A DNA stretch of 64,000 bases, taken from NCBI RefSeq assembly GCF_025061645.1, contig NZ_JANYMP010000021.1, forward strand, positions 116,512 to 180,511, written 5' to 3'. The stretch comes from Umezawaea endophytica. Its GTDB lineage: Bacteria; Actinomycetota; Actinomycetes; Mycobacteriales; Pseudonocardiaceae. Of this stretch, positions 1 to 7,384 are shown one piece after another. Position 1 is the first letter of the stretch. The number at the start of each line of letters is the position of its first letter. The position numbers and the translations under genes were made by a program. The notes beneath the pieces were generated by a model. That model had not been told where the DNA came from, ran no database searches, and worked only from the letters and a program-made list of their open reading frames with translations.

Positions 1-979
1 GCGAGCCGAGCTTGAGCGCCTTGCCGTTCACGCGCACCTCGCCCGCGTCGACGGAGTCGATGCCGAACACCGCGCGGGCGACCTCGCTGCGGCCCGCGCC
101 GACCAGCCCGGACAGCCCGACGATCTCGCCTGCGCGGACCTGGAACGACACATCGGTGAACACGCCCTCCCTGGTGAGCCTGCGGACGTCGAGCAGCACC
201 TCGCCCGCCGTGGTGTCCTGCTTGGGGAACAGCGCGGACAGCTCGCGGCCGACCATGCGGCGCACCAGCCCGTCCGGCGTCTCGCCCTCCAGGGCCCCGT
301 CCCACACGTGCTTGCCGTCGCGCAGCACGGTCGCCCGCTGGCAGAGCGCGAACACCTCGTCGAGCCGGTGGGACACGAACAGCACGGCGGTGCCCTGGGC
401 GCGCAGCACCTTGACGACATCGAAGAGCCGGTCGACCTCGCGGGCCGACAGCGCGGCGGTCGGCTCGTCCATCACGACCACCCGCGCGTCGAACGACAGC
501 GCCTTGGCGATCTCGACGACCTGCTGGTCGGCGATGGACAGGCCGCGTGCCGGGCGGACCGGGTCGAGCGCCACGCCGAGCCGGTCGAACAGGGCGGCGG
601 TGTGCGCGTGCATGGCCTTGGTGTCGATGCGCCGCCCGGTCTTGAGGGGCTGGCGGCCGGTGTAGACGTTCTCCGCGATCGACAGGTCCCCGAAGAGCAT
701 CGGCTCCTGGTAGATCACCGCGATCCCGGCGGCCCTGGCGTCGGCCGGTCCGGAGAACCGCGTCTCCGCGCCGTCGACCAGCACCCGTCCGCTGTCGGGG
801 CGGTGCACGCCCGCGAGGGTCTTGATGAGGGTGGACTTGCCCGCGCCGTTCTCGCCCAGCAGCGCGTGCGCCTCGCCGGGGGCTAGGGCGAGGGTGACAT
901 CGGTCAGGGCCGCGACCGCGCCGAAGGACTTCGAGACGCGGTCGAGCACGACGAGCGGCTGCTCCTGGGGCAGGTCCAC
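1..979 (-). CDS. Sugar ABC transporter ATP-binding protein (RbsA/XylG class), partial
   Basis: Cytoplasmic ATPase of a ribose/xylose/rhamnose-type sugar importer. The first 326 residues are visible; the C-terminal part runs off the window. The first nucleotide-binding domain has Walker [10 protein letters not shown] (Lys48) and the class-typical signature LSIADQQ (about residues 147-153), followed by Walker B ([11 protein letters not shown]). A second, degenerate ATPase half begins near residue 240, as in the usual ~500-residue tandem proteins. The GTG at 979 was chosen because GGGAG sits six bases before it and no ATG is in frame upstream. The permease and binding-protein genes are presumably beyond the left edge. 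A LacI-type palindrome lies just upstream, so induction by the transported sugar is likely. The exact sugar cannot be told from the sequence. Confidence 0.9.
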   Translation of the reverse strand, partial: MDLPQEQPLVVLDRVSKSFGAVAALTDVTLALAPGEAHALLGENGAGKSTLIKTLAGVHRPDSGRVLVDGAETRFSGPADARAAGIAVIYQEPMLFGDLSIAENVYTGRQPLKTGRRIDTKAMHAHTAALFDRLGVALDPVRPARGLSIADQQVVEIAKALSFDARVVVMDEPTAALSAREVDRLFDVVKVLRAQGTAVLFVSHRLDEVFALCQRATVLRDGKHVWDGALEGETPDGLVRRMVGRELSALFPKQDTTAGEVLLDVRRLTREGVFTDVSFQVRAGEIVGLSGLVGAGRSEVARAVFGIDSVDAGEVRVNGKALKLGS

Positions 980-999
980 ACACGACTCCCGGTACGTGA

Positions 1000-1011
1000 T
1001 GAAACGTTTCA
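1000..1011. promoter_or_regulatory. LacI-family operator-like palindrome TGAAACGTTTCA
   Basis: A perfect 12-bp palindrome with a central CG, the hallmark of LacI/GalR-family operators, lies 21 bp upstream of the sugar ABC ATPase start. It is placed to block its transcription until a sugar ligand releases the repressor. The repressor gene is not in the window. Confidence 0.65.
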
Positions 1012-1075
1012 ATCATCAGGCGTAAGGGAGTGTGCTACGCGTCACATGCGCTGTCAATGGTGCGAACGGACCAGC

Positions 1076-1228
1076 CTAAGCGCGGCGTTCGGCTCTCTCG
1101 GATCTCGACCGCGGCGACTCCTGGTGCTCGGGACGGCGGTCGGCGGGCTCGTGCGGCTCCTGAACGGCGGGGTCGCCGTGCTTGGCGACGAGCGAGGTGT
1201 AGATCGGGTGCGGGTCCGGCTGCGTCAA
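1076..1228 (-). CDS. Small hypothetical protein, TTG start
   Basis: A 50-codon ORF beginning LTQPDPHPIY, with a TTG start preceded by a perfect AGGAGG seven bases upstream. The protein is hydrophilic, with a Pro/His/Glu-rich middle and an Arg/Glu/Ser-rich tail; no signal peptide, membrane segment or known domain is seen. Family unknown. It lies upstream of, and in the same direction as, the sugar ABC ATPase, separated from it by the LacI-like palindrome. The strong ribosome-binding site is the main support. Confidence 0.5.
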   Translation of the reverse strand: MTQPDPHPIYTSLVAKHGDPAVQEPHEPADRRPEHQESPRSRSERAERRA

Positions 1229-1691
1229 GGGGAAACCTCCTGGCACTCGTGGTCGGGATCGCCGCAGGTGGGTACCTGTCCACAGGCGACACCGCACATC
1301 CTGCGCCGCGATACCGTCATCCGCAGGCCATCCGGCCGAAACAGGGGTGGGCCGGATGATCGAGGTCAACCGGTTCAGCCAGTCGGCCGCCCAGGTGAGT
1401 CATCGTGGGCCGTTTGCCCCATTCGGCGGCGTGGTTAAGGGCTTAACCCAGCGCCCGTCAACGTCTTTCACACCTGGACGAATAGGGTTTACCGACCTCC
1501 TGCCCGCCAGAGGGCCCCGCGTGGCCTGGTCTTCCGGCTCCTCTCGCTGCTCGACGGCGGTATTCACCGAACTGATGGGGATCTCACTAGCTTCCTGCTG
1601 GTGATCACGATTCGGGCAAGGAGCCGGTGTCGGCTCGGACGACCGTCGTGGACGGGCTGCGCCACGCTGTCCCGACACCGGCGGGCACCGT
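1229..1691. other. Intergenic stretch without a recognised gene
   Basis: About 460 bp between the small TTG-start ORF and the 3' end of the LysR gene. Short ORFs exist on both strands but none combines a ribosome-binding site with actinomycete-like codon use. Base composition is slightly less GC-rich than the flanks. I see no repeat, RNA gene or clear terminator. Confidence 0.5.
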
Positions 1692-2657
1692 TCACCTAGC
1701 GGTGGGCGGCTGGCCGGTGCCCGCCCCTCCGGACGGCCGGAGCACCCGACGCACGGCGCCCCGCAGCCACTGGTGGGCCCCGTCGGCGGTGTGGCGCGGG
1801 TGCCAGGCCATCCCGATCACCAGCGGGGGCAGCGGCAGCGGGATGTCCAGCAGGCTCAGTCCCAGCGAGCGCGCCGCGTCGCCCAGCGGCGAGGGCGGCT
1901 CGCCCGGCAGCGCGGTCGGCACCAGGCAGACCACGTCCTCCACCGCGGCCAGCGCCATCGCCGCCAGGTGCCCGGACAGGACGACGCCGACCCGCCTGCT
2001 GAGCCCCTGCTCGGCCAGTGCCGCGTCCAGCGGGCCGGTGAAGCGGCCCCGGCGGCTGACCGCCACGTGCTCGGCCGCGGCCAGGTCGGCGGGTGTCGGG
2101 GTGCGCCCGGCGAGCGGGTGCGCGGCCCGGACGCCCGCCGCCATCCGCAGCGTGACCAGCTCCTCGACCCTGGTCTCCGGGTCGACGTGGTCGATGACGC
2201 CGATCTCCAGGTCGACCCGGCCCTCGCGCAGCGCGGGACCCGCCTCCCACTCCTCGGCCAGCACCCGCAGCGAGACGCCCGGCGCCTGACGCCTGGCCAG
2301 CGCGAGCAGGCCCGGTGCCAGCGCCGCGCCGACCACGTCCGCCGCCTGCACGGTGAACGTGCGCCGCAGTGCGGCGGGGTCGATCCCCCCGCTCGGGGCG
2401 AGCAGCGCCCCCAGCGCGCGCACCACCGCGGCGGCCTCGTCCCGGAGTTCCTCGGCGCGGGGCGTGGGCACCATCTCCTGCCCCGCCCGCACCAGCAGCG
2501 GGTCCTGGAGCACCCGGCGCAGCCTGGCCAGGACGCGGCTCATCGCGGCGGGGGACGTGTGCAGCCGCGCGGCGGCACGGGTGACGCTCTGCTCGGTCAG
2601 CAGGGCGTCCAGCGCGACGGCGAGGTTGGCGTCGAGCCTCGGAGAAGAGCTGCTCAT
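1692..2657 (-). CDS. LysR-family transcriptional regulator
   Basis: A 321-residue protein, normal for the family. Residues about 8-66 form the winged helix-turn-helix (ANLAVALDALLTEQSVTRAA followed by the MSRVLARLR recognition segment). The rest is the periplasmic-binding-protein-like effector domain. The ATG at 2657 (MSSSSPRL) was chosen because the helix-turn-helix starts within ten residues of it, although a longer frame exists upstream. It is divergent from the NmrA-like gene at 2772, and the spacer holds a T-N11-A box, so it probably controls that gene and itself. The effector is unknown. Confidence 0.9.
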   Translation of the reverse strand: MSSSSPRLDANLAVALDALLTEQSVTRAAARLHTSPAAMSRVLARLRRVLQDPLLVRAGQEMVPTPRAEELRDEAAAVVRALGALLAPSGGIDPAALRRTFTVQAADVVGAALAPGLLALARRQAPGVSLRVLAEEWEAGPALREGRVDLEIGVIDHVDPETRVEELVTLRMAAGVRAAHPLAGRTPTPADLAAAEHVAVSRRGRFTGPLDAALAEQGLSRRVGVVLSGHLAAMALAAVEDVVCLVPTALPGEPPSPLGDAARSLGLSLLDIPLPLPPLVIGMAWHPRHTADGAHQWLRGAVRRVLRPSGGAGTGQPPTAR

Positions 2658-2664
2658 CGAAGTT

Positions 2665-2681
2665 ATTCCGTTCCAGGCAAT
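2665..2681. promoter_or_regulatory. Candidate LysR box ATT-N11-AAT
   Basis: The LysR/NmrA divergent spacer contains ATT, eleven bases, then AAT: the T-N11-A dyad bound by LysR-type regulators. It is 8 bp from the LysR start, which suits autorepression. The match is short, so it is only suggestive. Confidence 0.35.
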
Positions 2682-2771
2682 GATCTGATGCTGAAGTTCC
2701 CATTGTGGCAACACGGGCCGGGTCCACACGATGGAGGAGTCACACCGATCCGACACAGACCGCGAGGTTCC

Positions 2772-3689
2772 ATGATCGTCATCACCGCTCCCACCGGGAA
2801 CATCGGCGGGCGACTGCTGTCCCTGCTGGTCGAGGCCGCGCCCGCACGCGGAGAGGAGCTGCGCGTCGTGGTCCGCGATCCCGCCCGGCTCCCCGAGGCC
2901 GTGCGCGGGCAGGTCGAGGTGGTCACCGGCTCGCACGGCGACGCCGCGACCGTCGAGCGCGCCTTCGACGGGGCCGACGCCGTGTTCTGGCTGGTGCCGC
3001 CGGACGGCTCGGTCACGCCGGACGAGGGGTTCAGCGGCTTCACCCGCCCGGCCGCGAAGGCGTTCGCCACCCACGGCGTCGGCCACGTGGTCGGCGTCTC
3101 GGCGCTCGGCCGCGGCACCCCGCAGGCCGCCCACGCCGGGCTGGTCACCGCCTCGCTGGCCGTGGACGACCTCATCGCGGGTTCCGGCGTCGCCTACCGG
3201 GCGCTGGCCAACCCGTCCTTCTACGAGAACCTGCTGGAGGAGGCCGACTCGATCCGCGAGCACGGCGTCTTCACCGACACCGTCGCGGCGGACCGCCCGG
3301 CCCCGCTGGTGGCCGTCGCCGACATCGCCGCGACGGCGGCCGGGCTGCTGCTCGACCGCTCCTGGACCGGCGTCGGCAGCGTCCCGGTGCTCGGCCCGCA
3401 GGACCTGTCGCCGGACGACCTGGCCCGCATCATGACCGAGGAGCTGGGCCGTTCGGTCCGCTACCGGCGCCAGACGCTCGACGAGCTGCGGTCCGACCTG
3501 CTCGGCCACGGGCTCGACGAGGCGTTCGTCGAGGGCGTGGTCGACATGAAGCGCGCCAAGGACCAGGGCCTGGACTCGGGCGTCGACCGCTCGACGCAGG
3601 CGGGCCCGGCCACCGGGTTCGCCCAGTGGTGCGCCCAGACCCTCAAGCCCGCCATCCTCACCGCACCGGAGGCAACCCATGCCCGCTGA
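2772..3689 (+). CDS. NmrA-like / SDR-type NAD(P)-binding oxidoreductase
   Basis: A 305-residue atypical short-chain dehydrogenase. It starts directly with the dinucleotide-binding strand [12 protein letters not shown] (G-x-x-G-x-x-G). There is no classical YxxxK pair, as in NmrA/HSCARG-type redox sensors and quinone reductases. The ATG at 2772 is the first start in frame that keeps the Rossmann fold intact. It is divergent from the LysR regulator and overlaps the darcynin-like gene by 11 bp, so the two are probably co-transcribed and LysR-controlled. The substrate is unknown. Confidence 0.85.
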   Translation: MIVITAPTGNIGGRLLSLLVEAAPARGEELRVVVRDPARLPEAVRGQVEVVTGSHGDAATVERAFDGADAVFWLVPPDGSVTPDEGFSGFTRPAAKAFATHGVGHVVGVSALGRGTPQAAHAGLVTASLAVDDLIAGSGVAYRALANPSFYENLLEEADSIREHGVFTDTVAADRPAPLVAVADIAATAAGLLLDRSWTGVGSVPVLGPQDLSPDDLARIMTEELGRSVRYRRQTLDELRSDLLGHGLDEAFVEGVVDMKRAKDQGLDSGVDRSTQAGPATGFAQWCAQTLKPAILTAPEATHAR

Positions 3690-4044
3690 GCGAACCGAGT
3701 CGCCGATCACCGCGTTCATCCTGGTCAAGACCACGCCCGAGTGGCTGGCGATGACCGTGGCCGACCGCGTCCAGGCCTTCACCACTCAGGTCGTCCCGGT
3801 GGTCGAGGCCCGCACCCGCGGCGTCCGCTCCCGCTTCTACGACACGGAGTTCTACTCGGCGCGGGTCACCGACGTCTGGGTCTGGGAGGCGGACGACCAC
3901 GACGCCTACCGGCTGCTGATCGACGCGCTGCGCGAGACCCCGTTCTGGGACCGCTACTTCACCGTCGTGGACCTGCTCGTGGGCATCGAGAACGGCTACG
4001 CCCGCACGTACGACCTGGAGCCGGTGGCGACCCTCGCCACCTGA
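3679..4044 (+). CDS. Darcynin-like family protein
   Basis: A small 121-residue soluble protein matching the darcynin family by its opening [16 protein letters not shown] and its central [15 protein letters not shown] region. The fold resembles small ferredoxin-like ligand-binding or monooxygenase-type proteins, but the biochemical role of darcynins is not settled. It overlaps the upstream NmrA-like gene by 11 bp, indicating translational coupling. A hairpin follows the stop codon. Confidence 0.75.
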   Translation: MPAERTESPITAFILVKTTPEWLAMTVADRVQAFTTQVVPVVEARTRGVRSRFYDTEFYSARVTDVWVWEADDHDAYRLLIDALRETPFWDRYFTVVDLLVGIENGYARTYDLEPVATLAT

Positions 4045-4052
4045 CGCCCCCG

Positions 4053-4096
4053 CCGACCGGCCGGTGCCACCACCCCGGTGGGACACCGGCCGTCGG
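4053..4096. terminator. Strong GC hairpin after the NmrA-darcynin operon
   Basis: Left arm 4053-4066 and right arm 4084-4096 pair over 13 bp with one bulged C. It begins 8 bp after the darcynin stop and has no T-run, as is usual for actinomycete terminators. Confidence 0.6.
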
Positions 4097-4217
4097 GTCG
4101 CGGATCCCCTGACGACGTCGGCGTTCCCGACCAGTGGACGCGGAGCGCCGCGTCACCGGACCTCCGACCGTCCGCCTGCGACAATCACGACGTTCGCCGG
4201 ACGACGAAGGAGCTTCC

Positions 4218-5237
4218 GTGCCACCCATCTCGGAACCGCTGCGGAAGCTGGGCTTCCTGACCATCGGCCTGTTCGACGAGGCCGATCCGCGCAAGGGCCA
4301 CGAGTCGACACTGGAGATCATCGAACTCGGTGAGCGGCTGGGGTTCGACAGCGCCTGGGTGCGGCACCGCCACCTCCAGTACGGCGTCTCCTCCCCCGTC
4401 GCCGTGCTCGCGGCGGCCACCCAGCGCACGTCGCGCATCGCGCTGGGCACGGCCGTCACGCCGGTCGGCTGGGAGAACCCGCTGCGGCTGGCCGAGGACC
4501 TCGCGACGGTCGACGTGCTGTCCGGCGGCAGGCTCAACCCCGGCGTCAGCGTCGGGCCGCCGATGCACTACGAGCAGGTCAAGCACGCGCTGTACCCGGA
4601 CACCGCCGACGTCGAGGACTTCAGCTACGAGCGCGTCCGGCGGCTGCTGGACCTCGTCCGCGGCGAGCCCGCCACCGACTTCGGCGGTGTCGAGGGGTTC
4701 GAGGTGTTCTCCCACCGCGTGCAGCCGCACTCCGAGGGTCTGGGGCGCCGCATGTGGTACGGCGGCGCCAGCCTGCGCTCGGCGCGGTGGGCGGGCGAGA
4801 ACGGGATGAACTTCCTGACCAGCAGCGTGGTCAAGGCGGAGGAGTCCGAGGACTTCGCCGAGATCCAGCGCTCGCACGTGCGGGCGTTCCGCTCCCACCA
4901 CCCGGACGGCGACCGGGCCCGCGTCTCGCAGGGGCTCGTGGTGATCCCGACCGACAGCGCGACATCGGATCAGCGCGCCAGGTACGAGGAGTACGCCGCC
5001 AAGCGCCTGCCCCGCACCGCCTCCCCGCTGGGCCCGGCGCGGATGCTGTTCGCCCCCGACCTGGTGGGCACGTCGGAGGAGATCGCCGAACGCCTCCACG
5101 CGCACGCCGGGTTCCAGGAGGTCGACGAGGTCGCGTTCGCCCTGCCGTTCACCTTCGAGCACGACGACTACGTGCAGATCCTCACCGACATCGCCGAGAA
5201 GCTGGGTCCGGCGCTCGGCTGGAAGCCCGAGGCCTAG
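4218..5237 (+). CDS. LLM-class flavin-dependent oxidoreductase
   Basis: A 339-residue luciferase-like monooxygenase (bacterial luciferase/F420-reductase TIM-barrel superfamily). It shows the N-terminal LGFLTIGLFDE strand, the FDSAWVRHRHLQYG segment, and ATQRTSRIALGTAV followed by RLAEDLATVDVLSGGRL, all typical of the family. The GTG at 4218 was chosen for AAGGAG seven bases upstream. FMNH2 or F420 could be the cofactor; the sequence alone does not decide. It stands alone behind the terminator hairpin. Confidence 0.88.
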   Translation: MPPISEPLRKLGFLTIGLFDEADPRKGHESTLEIIELGERLGFDSAWVRHRHLQYGVSSPVAVLAAATQRTSRIALGTAVTPVGWENPLRLAEDLATVDVLSGGRLNPGVSVGPPMHYEQVKHALYPDTADVEDFSYERVRRLLDLVRGEPATDFGGVEGFEVFSHRVQPHSEGLGRRMWYGGASLRSARWAGENGMNFLTSSVVKAEESEDFAEIQRSHVRAFRSHHPDGDRARVSQGLVVIPTDSATSDQRARYEEYAAKRLPRTASPLGPARMLFAPDLVGTSEEIAERLHAHAGFQEVDEVAFALPFTFEHDDYVQILTDIAEKLGPALGWKPEA

Positions 5238-5320
5238 CACTCACCCGATCGAGGCTTTCGCGTGTCGTCCACGGCGGGTACCCGCCCGGTGGGGCAGGCT
5301 TCTGCCGTGGGAGGTGCGCC

Positions 5321-5734
5321 GTGGACGTGCGACTGCCTGAGGGACGGCCGGTGGGGTCCCGTTCGCCGTGGGAACTGCGGATAGCCGACCAGGACACCGC
5401 GCGGGCCGTGCGCCGCGCCGTCCGCGAGTTCTGCCGCCCGTCGGTGTTCGGCGGCCTCCTCGACGACCTGCTGCTCGTGGTGAGCGAATTGGTCGCGAAC
5501 ACCTACGCGCACACCGAGGGGCCGAGGGTGCTGCGGCTGTCGTTCGTCCGGGGAGGGGTGCTCGTGGAGGTCGGCCAGGCGGATTCCGCGCCCGCCCTGC
5601 TGTGCTCGCCGCTGCCCTGCCCCAGCCGGGCGTGCGCGCTGCTCGACGGCTTGAGCTCCGGCTGGGGCGTGCTCCCCGACCCGGACGGCGGCGCGTCCGC
5701 GTGGGCGCTGGTGACGCGGTCAGGCCGTCGGTAG
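5321..5734 (+). CDS. Anti-sigma factor / RsbW-like histidine-kinase-fold ATPase
   Basis: A 137-residue HATPase_c_2 protein of the SpoIIAB/RsbW class. The N-box region DDLLLVVSELVANTYAHTEG (Glu and Asn of the ATP site) is clear. The later G1/G2 boxes are weak, with SGWGVLPD remaining. Such proteins sequester a sigma factor or phosphorylate a STAS antagonist. The GTG at 5321 follows GGGAGG by six bases. It is convergent with, and overlaps by 15 bp, a STAS-domain gene, so its partner proteins are encoded next door. The sigma factor is not in the window. Confidence 0.85.
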   Translation: MDVRLPEGRPVGSRSPWELRIADQDTARAVRRAVREFCRPSVFGGLLDDLLLVVSELVANTYAHTEGPRVLRLSFVRGGVLVEVGQADSAPALLCSPLPCPSRACALLDGLSSGWGVLPDPDGGASAWALVTRSGRR

Positions 5735-6103
5735 GACCAGCGCTTCGGCGGTGGTCGGGTAGAGGTCGAGCACGCGTTCCAGGCTCGTGGCCGCGATCGG
5801 CCGCAGGACCCTGCGGTCGGACGCCGCGACCCGCAGGCCGAGCCCGTGCCGCAGGGCGAGTTCGTGGCAGCGCACCAGCATGTTCAGCCCGGAAGAGTCC
5901 ACATAGGACACCAGTGTCAGGTCCACCACGACGACGGCGGTCGAGGTGCACGCGGTGGCGGCCTCGACGGCCGCGACGACGTGGCGTTCGAGGTCCGGAA
6001 CGGTGTCGAGGTCGAGTTCACCCGAGGCCGCGACCACCACGGCACCCGCGTGGAAGTCGCACCGGACGGTCAGCGGCGGCGATTCCTCCGGGCCGCCGTC
6101 CAC
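5720..6103 (-). CDS. STAS-domain anti-anti-sigma factor
   Basis: A 127-residue SpoIIAA/RsbV-like protein. The STAS core has GELDLDTVPDLERHV and the phosphorylation motif VDSSGLNML, whose Ser is the normal kinase target. The GTG at 6103 is the only possible start, because an in-frame stop lies just upstream. The gene starts 12 bp after the stop of another STAS gene, forming an operon, and is convergent with the RsbW-like kinase. Likely role: binds and releases the sigma factor from the kinase when dephosphorylated. Confidence 0.88.
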   Translation of the reverse strand: MDGGPEESPPLTVRCDFHAGAVVVAASGELDLDTVPDLERHVVAAVEAATACTSTAVVVVDLTLVSYVDSSGLNMLVRCHELALRHGLGLRVAASDRRVLRPIAATSLERVLDLYPTTAEALVLPTA

Positions 6104-6115
6104 GGTGACGGCGAT

Positions 6116-6520
6116 CTACCCCACCCCTTGCGTGAAGCGGATCCGCGCGCCGTCACGGGGTTCCGGGACGGACGACGCCACCGCCTGCTCCGGGCTGGCG
6201 ACCACGGCCACCAGGTCGGCCGCCCCGGTGATCTCCAGCGCGCGGAGCACCCCGCGCCTGGTGGTGGCGACCACGAGGCGGACGCCGAGCCGGTCGGCCC
6301 GGTGCGCCGCGCCGACGAGGGCGGAGATCCCGCTGGACCCGAAGAAGGCCACCCGCCGGAGGTCGAGCACCAGCGTGTCAGGACGCTCGTCCAGGAGGTC
6401 GTGCAGCGCTCTGCGCACCGCGCCCGCCGTGGCCATGTCGACCTCCTCGACGACGCTCAGCACCACGACACCGCCGTTGCGAACGGTCAGCGAACACCCT
6501 GTCGACATCGCGTCGCCCAT
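6116..6520 (-). CDS. STAS-domain protein with altered phosphosite
   Basis: A 134-residue STAS protein: VVVLSVVEEVDMATAG, then LDLRRVAFFGSSGISALVG. The usual Asp before the phospho-Ser is Gly here (GSSG instead of DSSG), so phosphorylation may be altered. The ATG at 6520 follows GGGGAGG by six bases; a longer frame to 6607 lacks such a site. It is the first gene of a two-gene STAS operon opposite the RsbW-like kinase. It may be a sensor-side or decoy antagonist; this is an inference. Confidence 0.85.
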   Translation of the reverse strand: MGDAMSTGCSLTVRNGGVVVLSVVEEVDMATAGAVRRALHDLLDERPDTLVLDLRRVAFFGSSGISALVGAAHRADRLGVRLVVATTRRGVLRALEITGAADLVAVVASPEQAVASSVPEPRDGARIRFTQGVG

Positions 6521-6758
6521 CCCGGACCTCCCCTGTGAAACATTCCGCGAACCAGCCGAATAAATCCTCGCCGTCTCCTTATTACGCCGTGGTCGATCTG
6601 CTGACATTAAGCGCGGACTACCCCCACCACAAGGTTCCTACCGCCGACTTCGACGATTTCACCGAGTTGTGTGACTCGTTGACCGGCGGTGACCACCGGT
6701 CGACTTCCACTATTCCGCACGAATCGCGTCGGCGCGAAACACACCTAATATTGACCAC

Positions 6759-7136
6759 ATGAACCGTGAAACCACGCAGTGCGCCACCAAAACCGAAAAT
6801 CCCGTCGAGGTGCTGGGGGCCGCGCTGGACGCGGCGGTCTCGCCGCTGCGGCACCTCGACGACCCGACCGGTCCGCGACCGGTTCCGGGAGAGGCGGTGA
6901 ACCGGGTGCTGCGGGTCTTCGTCGGCACCACGAAGCCCGTGCAGGCCCAGCTCGCCGCGCTGGCCCACGCCGACCCGCACGGCGCCGTGGCGAAAGCGCT
7001 GCTGCACGTGCGGCGCGCGTTCGGGCACTTCTGCGCCGACGACGGGCTCGCGGAGGGGCGCGCGGAGCTGCTGGCCGCCCGAGCGTGCCTGGAGGCCCCG
7101 TCGCCGATCCCCCAGCCCCGCGACCAGCGCCGCTGA
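6759..7136 (+). CDS. Hypothetical protein
   Basis: A 125-residue soluble protein of unknown family. It is predicted to be mostly helical (VEVLGAALDAAVSPLRHL; VNRVLRVFVGTTKPVQAQLAA), with a C-terminal Ala/Arg-rich stretch and a proline-rich tail. Codon use is typical of the genome, which supports it as real, but no ribosome-binding site precedes the ATG. A TTGACC-like element is close to the start. It is divergent from the STAS operon across a 238-bp spacer that is poorer in GC than the surrounding genes. No function can be assigned. Confidence 0.55.
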   Translation: MNRETTQCATKTENPVEVLGAALDAAVSPLRHLDDPTGPRPVPGEAVNRVLRVFVGTTKPVQAQLAALAHADPHGAVAKALLHVRRAFGHFCADDGLAEGRAELLAARACLEAPSPIPQPRDQRR

Positions 7137-7384
7137 AACCGTTCCGACGCCCGCTCCGACGATCGACGGCTCACCGGTCCCCACCGCGAAACGACCCGCG
7201 CCGCGACCGAATGCCGGGACATCGATGTTTATCCCGCCGCCGTTCACCCGTTCGGGAATTCTCCTGGCGTGAGTCGCACCGCTTCGAAATCCGATCCGGG
7301 ATCGCGCCGCGCTTCATCCGACAGTGGCCACCGGGAAACCCGAATCGGAATTCGACCCCCCGCTCCCGCCGTGCGCGATTCCCG

